NCBI RefSeq assembly: GCF_010994375.1
Contig: NZ_WHMA01000006.1
Span: 101,311 to 165,310 of the forward strand
From: Halomonas sp. NO4
GTDB taxonomy: Bacteria; Pseudomonadota; Gammaproteobacteria; Pseudomonadales; Halomonadaceae
Length of the DNA: 64,000 bases
Direction of reading: 5' to 3'
In this document: piece by piece, positions 52,244-63,889 of the stretch
How positions within the stretch are numbered: position 1 is the stretch's first letter
Layout of the letters: each line of letters begins with the position of its first letter
Program-made: the position numbers and the translations under genes
The notes under the pieces: generated by a model
What the model saw: only the letters and a program-made list of their open reading frames with translations
Told to the model about the DNA's origin: nothing
Database searches by the model: none

Positions 52244-53068
52244 TCAGGCCGACAGCGATTCGCCGTCGACGTGCCGGGGCTGGAAGGTGCGGCCGCGCAG
52301 CTGCTCGTGGCGCGGGGCGTTGTCGATCAGCACGTTGAGCACTTCGCGGGCGCGGTCGCGCATGTCGAGGCCCAGGTAGCCTTCCACCATCATCGCCAGC
52401 GCATCGCGGGTGGCTTGGGACTCTGGATACTTCTCGATTACCCAGCGGCCGCGCTCGACGGCAGCGAGGTAGGCGCCCTTGCGCAGGTAGAAGTCGGCCA
52501 CGTGCAGTTCGTGACGCGCCAGGACGTTGCGCAGGTAGACGAGTCGCTGCTCGGCGTCCGGGGCGTATTCGCTATCGGGGTAGCGGTTGATGAGCTCGCG
52601 GAAGTCGGTGTAGGCGTCGCGCGAGGCGCCCAGGTCGCGCTTGGAGATGTCGATCAGGCGCAGCCGCTCGAGACTGAAGCGCCCGGCCTGCCAGGCGGCC
52701 AGGCCGCGCAGGTAGAGCGCGTAGTCGGCGCGGGGATGGCTGGGATGCAGGCGGATGAAGCGGTTGGCGGCGGCGCGGGTCGCCTCCCAGTCGCCGGTCT
52801 CGTAATAGGCGTAGATCAGCTCGAGCTGGGCCTGCTCGGCATGGTTGCCGAAGGGGAAGCGCGTGTCGATCGCCTCGAGGCGGGAAATGGCCGTGGTGTA
52901 GCGGCCGTCCTCGAGGGCTTCGCGGGCCTCCTCGTAGAGCTCGCGCTCGGCGACGCCGGCGAACTCGTCGGCTTCCTCTTCCGGCGCGCCATTGCTGGCA
53001 CAGCCAGCCAGCAGGGTGAGGGCCATCAGGAGGGCGGCAAGGCGGGTGGCGATGGGGAGAGCGCGCAT
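52244..53068 (-). CDS. bamD: Outer membrane assembly lipoprotein BamD
   Basis: This is an essential lipoprotein of the BAM complex that inserts outer-membrane proteins. The 274-residue product has a lipoprotein signal with the lipobox LLAGC (Cys23) and tetratricopeptide-like repeats (ALEDGRYTTAISRLEAIDTRFP, QAQLELIYAYYETGDW, FRELINRYPDSEYAPDA). I start at ATG 53068 rather than the upstream ATG of the open frame. It diverges from rluD, a gammaproteobacterial arrangement. Confidence 0.93.
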   Translation of the reverse strand: MRALPIATRLAALLMALTLLAGCASNGAPEEEADEFAGVAERELYEEAREALEDGRYTTAISRLEAIDTRFPFGNHAEQAQLELIYAYYETGDWEATRAAANRFIRLHPSHPRADYALYLRGLAAWQAGRFSLERLRLIDISKRDLGASRDAYTDFRELINRYPDSEYAPDAEQRLVYLRNVLARHELHVADFYLRKGAYLAAVERGRWVIEKYPESQATRDALAMMVEGYLGLDMRDRAREVLNVLIDNAPRHEQLRGRTFQPRHVDGESLSA

Positions 53069-53145
53069 CGTGATCCTCGTGTCAAACATCCCGTGTCGGC
53101 CATGGTAGAATCGACCGCAAACCCGTCCACTATAAAGCACCTGGC

Positions 53146-54144
53146 GTGAAAACGCAGTCCTCGGTGCCCGCAACGATCGTCTCTATGCCCCAGACACTGG
53201 AAGCCCAGCACCGCGTGCCCGATGCCCTGGCAGGCAGTCGCCTCGACCAGGCCGCCGCCGAGCTCTTTGCCGACCACTCCCGCGAGCGTCTCAAGGGCTG
53301 GATCAAGGCCGGCGCGCTGACCGTCGACGGCCGCCCCGGCAAGCCCAAGGAGAAGGTGGCGGGCGGCGAGTGGCTGCGCCTGGTGGCCGAGCTCGAGGAG
53401 CAGGCGCGCTTCGAGGCCGAGGACATCCCGCTGGCGGTGGTGTACGAGGACGACGCCGTGTTGGTCATCGACAAGCCGGCGGGGCTGGTGGTCCATCCCG
53501 CGGCGGGCAACCCCGACGGCACCCTGCTCAATGCCCTGCTGCATCACTGTCCGGCGCTCGCCGCGGTGCCGCGCGCCGGCATCGTGCACCGTCTGGACAA
53601 GGACACCAGCGGGCTGATGGTGGTAGCCAAGACGCTCGCCGCCCAGACCGCCCTGGTGGAGCAACTCCAGGCGCGCAGCGTCTCGCGAGAGTACGACGCC
53701 GTGGTCACCGGGGTGATGACCGCAGGCGGCACCGTGGACGCCCCCATCGGGCGGCATCCCCGCGACCGCAAGCGCCAGGCGGTGCATGTCACCGGCAAGC
53801 CGGCGGTGACGCACTACCGCGTGGTGGCGCGCTTCCGCGGGCACACCCACGTGCGCTGCCGGCTGGAGACGGGACGCACCCATCAGATCCGCGTGCACAT
53901 GGCCCATCAGCGCTTCCCGCTGGTGGGCGATCCCGTCTATGGTGGGCGTCTGAAACTCCCCGCGGGCGCCGACGAGGGCCTCAAGGCGCTGCTGCGCGAG
54001 TTTCCGCGCCAGGCGCTGCACGCCCGCAAGCTCGCCTTCGACCACCCCGGCAGCGGCGAGCGCCTGACCTTCCGTGCCGACCAGCCCGACGATCTGCTGC
54101 TGCTGATCGATGCCCTTCGCGCCGATGCCGAGACGATGACATGA
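53146..54144 (+). CDS. rluD: 23S rRNA pseudouridine synthase RluD
   Basis: The enzyme forms pseudouridines in helix 69 of 23S rRNA. It has an N-terminal S4 RNA-binding domain ([21 protein letters not shown]) and the catalytic aspartate in [17 protein letters not shown]. Also conserved are [14 protein letters not shown] and DPVYGG. The start is uncertain: GTG 53146 gives 332 residues, ATG 53185 would give 319. Its stop overlaps the pgeF start by four bases. Confidence 0.92.
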   Translation: MKTQSSVPATIVSMPQTLEAQHRVPDALAGSRLDQAAAELFADHSRERLKGWIKAGALTVDGRPGKPKEKVAGGEWLRLVAELEEQARFEAEDIPLAVVYEDDAVLVIDKPAGLVVHPAAGNPDGTLLNALLHHCPALAAVPRAGIVHRLDKDTSGLMVVAKTLAAQTALVEQLQARSVSREYDAVVTGVMTAGGTVDAPIGRHPRDRKRQAVHVTGKPAVTHYRVVARFRGHTHVRCRLETGRTHQIRVHMAHQRFPLVGDPVYGGRLKLPAGADEGLKALLREFPRQALHARKLAFDHPGSGERLTFRADQPDDLLLLIDALRADAETMT

Positions 54145-54896
54145 GCGATGCGCCCCATCTCAAGCCGACCCTGATCACTCCTGACTGGCCGTCGCCGGCG
54201 GGTGTGGGTGCCTTTGTCACCACCCGCGAGACCGGGCCCAGCCAGGGGGAGTTCGCCTGTTTCAATCCGGCGGCGGGGGTGGGCGACAATCCCGCTCACG
54301 TGACGCTGTGCCGGCGCCTGCTCGGCCACGAGGTGGGCGACGACCGGCCCCTGCTGTGGCTCGATCAGGTGCACGGCGCCCGCGTGCAGGCGAGCTACGC
54401 GGCCGAGGCGCCCGAGGCCGACGCCGCCGTGGCCTTCGATCGCGGCTATGCCTGCGCGGTGCTTACCGCCGACTGTCTGCCGGTGTTCTTCTGCGACCGC
54501 GAGGGCACCCGCGTGGGCGTGGCCCATGCGGGATGGCGCGGCCTGGCCGGCGGCGTGCTGGAGGCCACGGTGGCGGCGCTCGGTGCCCCGTCGGAGCGGC
54601 TCATGGCCTGGCTGGGGCCGGCGATCTCCAACGCCCAGTTCGAGGTGGGCCCCGAGGTGCAGCAGGCCTTCGTCGGCGTGCATCCCGAGGCGGCTGCCGC
54701 CTTCGACCCCAGCCCCTATCGCCTGGGGCACTTCATGGGCGATCTCTACAAGCTCGCCCGGCTGCGTCTCGAGCGCCTGGGCGTGGCGCACATCAGCGGC
54801 GGCCACTTCTGTACCGCCTGCGAATCGCGTTTCTACTCCTACCGTCGCGACGACGCCAGCACCGGGCGGATGGCCAGCGTGATCTGGCTGCGCTGA
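54141..54896 (+). CDS. pgeF: Purine nucleoside phosphorylase / peptidoglycan editing factor (YfiH, laccase-domain)
   Basis: The 251-residue protein carries the metal-site motifs of the family: [20 protein letters not shown] and [13 protein letters not shown], with a late [18 protein letters not shown]. Members act on purine nucleosides and were shown to remove wrongly linked L-serine muropeptide precursors in E. coli. It is translationally coupled to rluD (ATGA overlap), a widely kept pair. Confidence 0.92.
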   Translation: MSDAPHLKPTLITPDWPSPAGVGAFVTTRETGPSQGEFACFNPAAGVGDNPAHVTLCRRLLGHEVGDDRPLLWLDQVHGARVQASYAAEAPEADAAVAFDRGYACAVLTADCLPVFFCDREGTRVGVAHAGWRGLAGGVLEATVAALGAPSERLMAWLGPAISNAQFEVGPEVQQAFVGVHPEAAAAFDPSPYRLGHFMGDLYKLARLRLERLGVAHISGGHFCTACESRFYSYRRDDASTGRMASVIWLR

Positions 54897-54972
54897 CACG
54901 CAAGGCTCGAGGTTCAAGGGTCAAGGTTCGAGGAATCTCACACGCAACCCAGTGCCGGCTGGCTATCCTGCT

Positions 54973-55035
54973 CTCGTCCCTCGTCCCTCGTCCCTCGTCC
55001 CTCGTCCCTCGTCCCTCGTCCCTCGTCCCTCGTCC
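54973..55035. repeat. Nine tandem copies of a 7-bp repeat (CTCGTCC)
   Basis: Nine perfect copies of CTCGTCC cover 63 bases in the pgeF-clpB gap (GGACGAG on the other strand). The stretch before it, 54900-54933, holds imperfect CAAGG-TTCGAGG-like repeats. It is not coding in context. Copy number is probably variable between strains through slippage. No other feature is seen in 54897-55078. Confidence 0.9.
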
Positions 55036-55078
55036 ATTGACTCATATCAACCCAGCGGTCCCTTTCCCTGGCCGTCGA

Positions 55079-55108
55079 CTTGAAAGTCGGCCAATCCGAC
55101 TCCATTGA
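55079..55108 (+). promoter_or_regulatory. Sigma-32 heat-shock promoter of clpB
   Basis: CTTGAAA (55079-55085), a 14-base spacer, and CTCCATTGA (from 55100) fit the sigma-32 pattern CTTGAAA-N(11-16)-CCCCATnT. It lies 70-100 bases before the clpB start. The heptamer repeat ends 43 bases upstream of it. Confidence 0.75.
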
Positions 55109-55180
55109 TTCTGTCAAGACGAATTGACAGGGCAACACGGGGCGTCCGACCGCGCCGCTACCCCGATGGAGGATGGATTG

Positions 55181-57802
<2,622 letters not shown>

Positions 57803-57905
57803 CACGCCCCTTGCCCGGCCATTCACAAGTCGTTACGTGGATCGCCGGGCGCGCCGCCTAGGGCGGACTAGACTGATTATCAGGTTGCGTCCTGTAACCC
57901 CCTTG

Positions 57906-57937
57906 CCCGTCGACTTCCCCAGCCGGCGGGTTTTTTT
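57906..57937 (+). terminator. Rho-independent terminator after clpB
   Basis: The stem CCCGTCG / CGGCGGG (one T-G wobble) with an 11-base loop is followed by seven T. It lies 104 bases after the clpB stop. Confidence 0.8.
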
Positions 57938-57992
57938 CGCGCCGCTTCCTTGCCAACACCACGGCCTTGGTCTAGCGAACGGCCCCTGGCGG

Positions 57993-58319
57993 TTGACACC
58001 CTTGCCGCGCTAATGGAATCTTGAGCCTTCCTGATACGCGGGCGCGGCCACCAGCGGGCGATCCCCCCTTGCCGCGCGAAGGGTAGGCCGGCTGGCCTCT
58101 ACCCGCCGAAGGACTTCCGCCGTCGGTCAACCGCCGATGACGGCCAACGCCCCGACGCGGCGATCCGCCGTGATGAGAGTGCAGGCCCCAACAGGGCCCT
58201 TCAAGCCAGGGTTTGGCATCAGGTGCCGGCATGGCCGGCAGCGGCATACCGCCGCACTCGACCCCGTGTTCCCGACTTGGACACGGATCGCACTCGAGAC
58301 CTCCAGGGGAGAAACATCC
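57993..58319 (+). promoter_or_regulatory. Promoter and long structured leader of ilvIH
   Basis: A TTGACA -35 at 57993-57998 has a weak -10 (GAATCT, 58016-58021) 17 bases on. The roughly 290-base leader before the ilvI start is rich in hairpins, including AGGCC-GGCT-GGCCT near 58086 and TGCCGGC-ATG-GCCGGCA at 58224-58240. I found no leader peptide rich in branched-chain codons and no known riboswitch. Regulation is therefore open. Confidence 0.45.
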
Positions 58320-60044
58320 GTGGAACTGCTTTCCGGCGCAGACATGATCGCCCGCTTCCTTCAGGACGAGGGCGTCGAATACATCTATGGCTATCCCGGC
58401 GGCGCGGCGCTGCACATCTACGATGCGCTGTTCCGCCAGGACAAGGTCAAGCACATCCTGGTTCGCCACGAGCAGGCGGCCACTCACGCCGCCGACGGCT
58501 ATGCGCGCGCCTCGGGCAAGCCGGGTACCGTGTTGGTCACCTCCGGCCCGGGCGCCACCAATGCCGTCACCGGCATTGCCACCGCCTACATGGACTCGAT
58601 TCCCATGGTGGTGCTGTGCGGCCAGGTCATGAGCCACCTGATCGGCGATGATGCCTTCCAGGAGACCGACATCGTCGGCGTGACGCGGCCCATCGTGAAG
58701 CACAGCTTCTCGATCAGGCACCCCAGCGAGATTCCGACGGTGCTCAAGAAGGCCTTCTACCTGGCCTCGACGGGGCGCCCTGGCCCGGTGGTGGTGGACA
58801 TTCCCAAGGACATGACCGCCCCCACCGAGCGTTATGAGTACGTCTATCCCAAGAAGGTGAAGCTGCGCTCCTACAACCCGGTGGCGCGCGGCCACACCGG
58901 CCAGATCAAGAAGGCCGTGGAGCTGATGCTCAAGGCCAAGCGGCCGGTGTTCTATACTGGTGGTGGCGTGGTTACCGGGCGCGCCAGCGAAGGGCTCACC
59001 GACCTGGTCAAGCGGTTGGGTTTCCCCATCACCACTACCCTGATGGGTATCGGCTCCTATCCGCAGAGCGACCGCCAGTGCCTGGGTTGGCTGGGCATGC
59101 ACGGCTCCTACGAGTCCAACATGGCCATGCACCATGCCGACCTGATCGTGGCCATCGGCGCGCGCTTCGATGATCGCGTGACCAACAACACCTCCAAGTT
59201 CTGCCCCACGGCCAAGATCATCCACGTCGACATCGACCCCAGCTCCGTCTCCAAGACGGTGCGCGCCGACGTGCCCATCGTCGGCCCGGCGGGCAGCGTG
59301 ATCAACGAGATGATCAGCCTGGTCCAGGGCCAGGAGATCGCTTACCCGGAGGCACTGGCCGAATGGTGGGAGAAGATCGACGGCTGGCGCGAGGAGCGTC
59401 ACGGCAAGCTCTACGAGCCGTCCCAGCCGGGCGAGGCGCTCAAGCCCCAAGAGGTGGTCGAGGCGATCTGCGAGGCGACGCGTGGCGAGGCCTACGTGAC
59501 CACCGACGTGGGGCAGCACCAGATGTTCGCGGCTCAGTACTACAAGTTCGACAAGCCCAACCGCTTCATCACCTCCGGGGGGCTCGGCACCATGGGCTTC
59601 GGCTTCCCGGCGGCCATGGGGATCAAGCAGCACTTCCCCGAGGAGCAGGTGATCTGCATCACCGGCGAAGGCAGCTTCCAGATGATGATGCAGGAACTTT
59701 CCACCTGTAAGCAGTTCGGTGGCGGGGTGAAGATCATCAACCTCAACAACGCCTCGTTGGGCATGGTGCGCCAGTGGCAGGATCTCAACTACAAGTCGCG
59801 CCACGCCCACTCCTACATGGAATCGCTGCCCGACTTCGCGAAGCTGATCGAGGCCTACGGCTTCACGGCGCTGCGAGTGGAGACCAAGGAGCAGCTGGGG
59901 CCGGCGCTCGAGCGCACCCTGGCCGACAAGGACGAGCTGGTGTTCCTGGATGTCATCGTCGATCCGCGCGAGCACGTCTATCCGATGCAGGTGCCCCTGG
60001 GCTCCATGCGTGACATGCTGCTTTCCAAGACGGAGCGGACCTGA
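58320..60044 (+). CDS. ilvI: Acetolactate synthase large subunit
   Basis: The TPP enzyme makes acetolactate or acetohydroxybutyrate for valine, leucine and isoleucine. The 574-residue product has IYGYPGGAALHIYDAL, the catalytic glutamate in VRHEQAATHAADGYAR, and the TPP motif TGEGSFQMMMQELSTC. The start is GTG 58320 with AGGGGAG eight bases before; the frame is open to 58137, but that part lacks family similarity. It overlaps ilvH by one base (TGATG). Equivalent names are ilvB or ilvG. Confidence 0.93.
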   Translation: MELLSGADMIARFLQDEGVEYIYGYPGGAALHIYDALFRQDKVKHILVRHEQAATHAADGYARASGKPGTVLVTSGPGATNAVTGIATAYMDSIPMVVLCGQVMSHLIGDDAFQETDIVGVTRPIVKHSFSIRHPSEIPTVLKKAFYLASTGRPGPVVVDIPKDMTAPTERYEYVYPKKVKLRSYNPVARGHTGQIKKAVELMLKAKRPVFYTGGGVVTGRASEGLTDLVKRLGFPITTTLMGIGSYPQSDRQCLGWLGMHGSYESNMAMHHADLIVAIGARFDDRVTNNTSKFCPTAKIIHVDIDPSSVSKTVRADVPIVGPAGSVINEMISLVQGQEIAYPEALAEWWEKIDGWREERHGKLYEPSQPGEALKPQEVVEAICEATRGEAYVTTDVGQHQMFAAQYYKFDKPNRFITSGGLGTMGFGFPAAMGIKQHFPEEQVICITGEGSFQMMMQELSTCKQFGGGVKIINLNNASLGMVRQWQDLNYKSRHAHSYMESLPDFAKLIEAYGFTALRVETKEQLGPALERTLADKDELVFLDVIVDPREHVYPMQVPLGSMRDMLLSKTERT

Positions 60045-60535
60045 TGCGCCATATCATCTCGATTCTGATGGAAAACGAACCGGGCGCCCTGTCTCGTGTG
60101 GTGGGGCTCTTCTCGCAGCGCAACTTCAACATCGAGACGCTCAACGTCGCGCCCACCGAGGATGAGACCCTGTCGCGGCTCACCGTGACCACGGTGGGCG
60201 ACGACCGGGTGATCGAGCAGATCACCAAGCACCTCAACAAGCTGATCGACGTGGTCAAACTGGTGGACCTCACCGAGGGCAACCACATCGAGCGCGAGCT
60301 GATGCTGGTGAAGGTCAAGGCGCTGGGGGCGGCCCGCGACGAGGTCAAGCGCACGGTGGACATCTTTCGTGCACAGATCGTCGACGTCTCGCCGAGCCTC
60401 TACACGGTGCAGATCACCGGTGACGCCGGCAAGCTCGACGCCTTCCTGCAGGCCATGGCGCCGGTGGGCATCCTCGAGGTGGCCAGGACCGGTGTTTCTG
60501 GCATTGCCAGAGGAGATAAGGTTCTCAGCCTCTGA
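60044..60535 (+). CDS. ilvH: Acetolactate synthase small (regulatory) subunit
   Basis: The 163-residue protein has the N-terminal ACT domain (ISILMENEPGALSRVVGLFSQ) and a C-terminal domain ending VARTGVSGIARGDKVLSL. It confers valine feedback inhibition on the large subunit. The one-base overlap with ilvI indicates coupling. A strong terminator follows. Confidence 0.95.
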   Translation: MRHIISILMENEPGALSRVVGLFSQRNFNIETLNVAPTEDETLSRLTVTTVGDDRVIEQITKHLNKLIDVVKLVDLTEGNHIERELMLVKVKALGAARDEVKRTVDIFRAQIVDVSPSLYTVQITGDAGKLDAFLQAMAPVGILEVARTGVSGIARGDKVLSL

Positions 60536-60554
60536 GCTTGAGACTTGCTGGAAT

Positions 60555-60584
60555 GACAAAGCCGCCCCTCGAGGCGGCTTTGTC
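60555..60584. terminator. Bidirectional terminator between ilvH and ilvY
   Basis: A 12-bp perfect stem (GACAAAGCCGCC / GGCGGCTTTGTC) with loop CCTCGA contains an A-run and a T-run, so it can serve both converging genes. Confidence 0.85.
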
Positions 60585-60602
60585 GTATCCGAGCCATCAC
60601 GG

Positions 60603-61490
60603 CTAGCGCTCGGCGACCTCGTCCCAGAGCGCCTGGATCAGCGGGCTCTTCAGGCGCCGCTCCAGCACGCAGAGGCCCACGTCGTAGTGGGGCAACTCCG
60701 GCTTGACCGGGAGCACCCGAACGCGCTCCACCAGCGGGCTGTTGTCGAGCACGATCTTGGGCACCACGCCGATGCCGAAGCCCAGTCCCACCATGCTGAC
60801 GATGGCCTCGTGGCCGGCTACCTGGGCGTAGATCCGAGGGGCCACGCCCAGCGCGCGGAACCAGGTGTCGGAGTACTCCCGCGACAGCCCCGCCTCGGAG
60901 AGGATCATCGGCACCTGATGCCACTGCGCGACGCGAGGTGTCTCCGGAGTGGCGGGGATCCAGTCGTGTGCCTCGTGGGGGGCGATGAACACCAGCGGCG
61001 AGCGGGTCAGCGACTTGAACGCCAGCGCCTCGGGGGCCTGGCGCGGGCGCGGGGTGATCGCCATGTCCTCGTCGCCGGCGAGTACGCGAGCCATGGCTTC
61101 GGCGGGGTCGCCGGTGTGCAGCTTGAGTTCGATGCCCGGATGGCGACCGCGGAAGTCGCTGAGCAGCGCGTAGAGGAAGCTGTAGCTGGCGGTCACCGAG
61201 CAGTAGATGCTGATCTCGCCGGTGAGGTGCGTTGCCTCGCTCATCAGCGACAGGCGCAGTGTTTCCCACTGGGCGAGAGTCTCCCGGGCGAAGCGTTGGA
61301 AGGTCTCGCCGTGGCGAGTCAGGGCGACATGGCGGTTGTCGCGCTCGAAGAGCGGTACGCCGAGGCTCGCCTCGAGCTGGCGGATCGAGCGGGAGAGCGT
61401 CGAGGGACTGACGTGGCAGGCTTCGCTGGCGCGACCGAAGTGCAGTGTGTCGGCCAGGGTCAGGAAGTGCTTGAGGGGGCGAATGTCCAT
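60603..61490 (-). CDS. ilvY: LysR-family activator of ilvC
   Basis: The 295-residue LysR protein begins MDIRPLKHFLTLADTLHFGR with helix-turn-helix ASEACHVSPSTLSRSIRQLE, the IlvY start. It diverges from ilvC with a 175-base gap that holds a possible operator. In E. coli IlvY activates ilvC in response to acetohydroxy acids. Confidence 0.92.
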   Translation of the reverse strand: MDIRPLKHFLTLADTLHFGRASEACHVSPSTLSRSIRQLEASLGVPLFERDNRHVALTRHGETFQRFARETLAQWETLRLSLMSEATHLTGEISIYCSVTASYSFLYALLSDFRGRHPGIELKLHTGDPAEAMARVLAGDEDMAITPRPRQAPEALAFKSLTRSPLVFIAPHEAHDWIPATPETPRVAQWHQVPMILSEAGLSREYSDTWFRALGVAPRIYAQVAGHEAIVSMVGLGFGIGVVPKIVLDNSPLVERVRVLPVKPELPHYDVGLCVLERRLKSPLIQALWDEVAER

Positions 61491-61520
61491 GCCGGAATTA
61501 TTGCATATCCTGGCATATGA

Positions 61521-61548
61521 CGTTGCAAATATCGCGTTTTACGCAACG
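61521..61548. promoter_or_regulatory. Candidate IlvY operator in the ilvY-ilvC gap
   Basis: CGTTGC and GCAACG form an inverted repeat with a 16-base AT-rich spacer. A TTGCATATCC element just upstream (61501-61510) and TTGCAA at 61523-61528 resemble the TTGCAA-containing IlvY sites of enteric bacteria. The call is by position and symmetry only. Confidence 0.45.
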
Positions 61549-61581
61549 GAGGGGCTGGCGTAAGGTGTCTGCATCGAATGA

Positions 61582-62682
<1,101 letters not shown>

Positions 62683-62707
62683 GGCCGCCGGGCTTCCTTG
62701 CTGCTGC

Positions 62708-62741
62708 CGAGGGCGCGGACTTCCGCGCCCTCGCTGTTTTT
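62708..62741 (+). terminator. Rho-independent terminator after ilvC
   Basis: An 11-bp perfect stem (CGAGGGCGCGG / CCGCGCCCTCG) with loop ACTT is followed by CTGTTTTT, 26 bases after the ilvC stop. Confidence 0.85.
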
Positions 62742-62819
62742 GGCTGCCGACAGCGTACCTTTTCGCACTTCCGGCAGCGTGCAAGAATGGGCTCTTCCTT
62801 TGGGCAACGGACGACAGGC

Positions 62820-63698
62820 ATGAGTCAGGATTCCCGCAATACCGCGCATGACACCCGGCGGCCCGGTACTGAGTCCCATCGGACGACGCAGGAGTCGGCT
62901 CCTGGCGAGGACGAGGATCTGGCGGCCGCCTTCCTGCGCGAGACGGAGGTGATCGAAGAGTCCATCGAGGATGGGCGAAAGGTGCGGCGTAAGGGGATCT
63001 ACCTGCTGCCCAACCTCTTCACCACTTCGGCGCTCTTCGCCGGCTTCTTTGCCGTGATCGCGGGTATCAACGGCGACTTCACCGCCGCCTCTGTCGCCAT
63101 CTTCATTGCCATGGTGCTCGACGGGTTGGATGGCCGTGTCGCCCGCCTGACCAACACCCAAAGCGCCTTCGGCGCCGAGTACGATAGTCTCTCCGACATG
63201 CTCTCTTTCGGGGTGGCACCGGCACTGGTAGCCTTCACTTGGATTCTGCAGGATGTCGGCAAGACCGGATGGGTGGTGGCCTTTCTCTACGTGGCCTGTG
63301 CGGCATTACGCTTGGCCCGCTTTAACGTGCAGATAGGTAGCGTCGACAAGAAATGGTTCATCGGGCTGCCAAGCCCTTCGGCTGCGGCTCTGGTGGCAGC
63401 CAGCGTCTGGACCTTCCACAGCTTCGATGCCGAGGCGCTGGGCTTCAAGCTGCTGATGATGTTCGTGGTGGCCGCGGCGGGCGTGTTGATGGTCAGCAAT
63501 ATTCGTTACTACAGCTTCAAGGACATCGACCTCAAGGGGCCGGTGCCCTTCGTGGTGCTGCTTGCCATCGTGCTCGGCTTCGTGGTGATCTCGGTGGAAC
63601 CTTCGGTGATGCTGCTGCTGCTGTTCGGCACCTATGTGGCTTCCGGGCCGACGCTGGCCATCATGCGCAAGATGAAGCACTCGCCCCCTGCAAAATGA
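62820..63698 (+). CDS. pssA: CDP-diacylglycerol-serine O-phosphatidyltransferase
   Basis: This integral membrane enzyme makes phosphatidylserine, precursor of phosphatidylethanolamine. The 292-residue product has a polar N-terminal extension of about 55 residues, then about eight hydrophobic segments and the CDP-alcohol phosphotransferase motif, DGLDGRVAR followed by EYDSLSD. ATG 62820 was chosen since the family start with a charged head begins there; the frame is open back into ilvC. It is of the PssA type II (membrane) group. Confidence 0.93.
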   Translation: MSQDSRNTAHDTRRPGTESHRTTQESAPGEDEDLAAAFLRETEVIEESIEDGRKVRRKGIYLLPNLFTTSALFAGFFAVIAGINGDFTAASVAIFIAMVLDGLDGRVARLTNTQSAFGAEYDSLSDMLSFGVAPALVAFTWILQDVGKTGWVVAFLYVACAALRLARFNVQIGSVDKKWFIGLPSPSAAALVAASVWTFHSFDAEALGFKLLMMFVVAAAGVLMVSNIRYYSFKDIDLKGPVPFVVLLAIVLGFVVISVEPSVMLLLLFGTYVASGPTLAIMRKMKHSPPAK

Positions 63699-63715
63699 GC
63701 CGTTAAGCAAGACCG

Positions 63716-63741
63716 ACGCCCGCCTCTGCGCGGGCGTTTTT
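63716..63741 (+). terminator. Rho-independent terminator after pssA
   Basis: The 8-bp stem ACGCCCGC / GCGGGCGT with loop CTCTGC is followed by a T run. Confidence 0.85.
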
Positions 63742-63764
63742 GACGGCGGGCATCGCGCCGCTTC

Positions 63765-63805
63765 ATCCACAGGCCCTCTCCTTCGAGCGCCTGTGGATCG
63801 TTTTT
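63765..63805. terminator. Second hairpin downstream of pssA
   Basis: A 10-bp perfect stem (ATCCACAGGC / GCCTGTGGAT) with a 14-base loop is followed by CGTTTTT. It could be a second terminator that insulates the region to the right. Confidence 0.6.
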
Positions 63806-63860
63806 CGCCACCGTTCCGACATCGCTTCGCCGCGGGCCTGAAACTTTTTACACGAAGCCC

Positions 63861-63889
63861 TTGCGAGGTCTCGGTGAAAGCCGTAAAGT
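63861..63889 (+). promoter_or_regulatory. Strong promoter at the right edge, possibly for a stable-RNA operon
   Basis: TTGCGA, a 17-base spacer and TAAAGT are followed by a GC-rich discriminator (ACGCATCCGC). An AT-rich patch (ACTTTTTACA) lies just upstream. A second -35-like TTGACG starts at 63991, with its -10 beyond the window. No coding frame follows. The pattern fits tandem promoters of an rRNA or tRNA operon just outside; this is inference. Confidence 0.4.

Noticed and set aside
54973..55035. CRISPR-like array
   Set aside because: The units are only 7 bases, directly adjacent and without spacers, and no cas genes are present. It is a simple tandem repeat.
58022..58319. Known riboswitch or classical attenuator before ilvI
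   Set aside because: No conserved riboswitch core is recognisable and no leader peptide with repeated branched-chain codons was found.
63765..63798. DnaA-box-like TGTGGAT elements suggesting an origin
   Set aside because: Both occurrences are the two arms of one hairpin followed by a T run. No cluster of boxes, dnaA or dnaN is seen.
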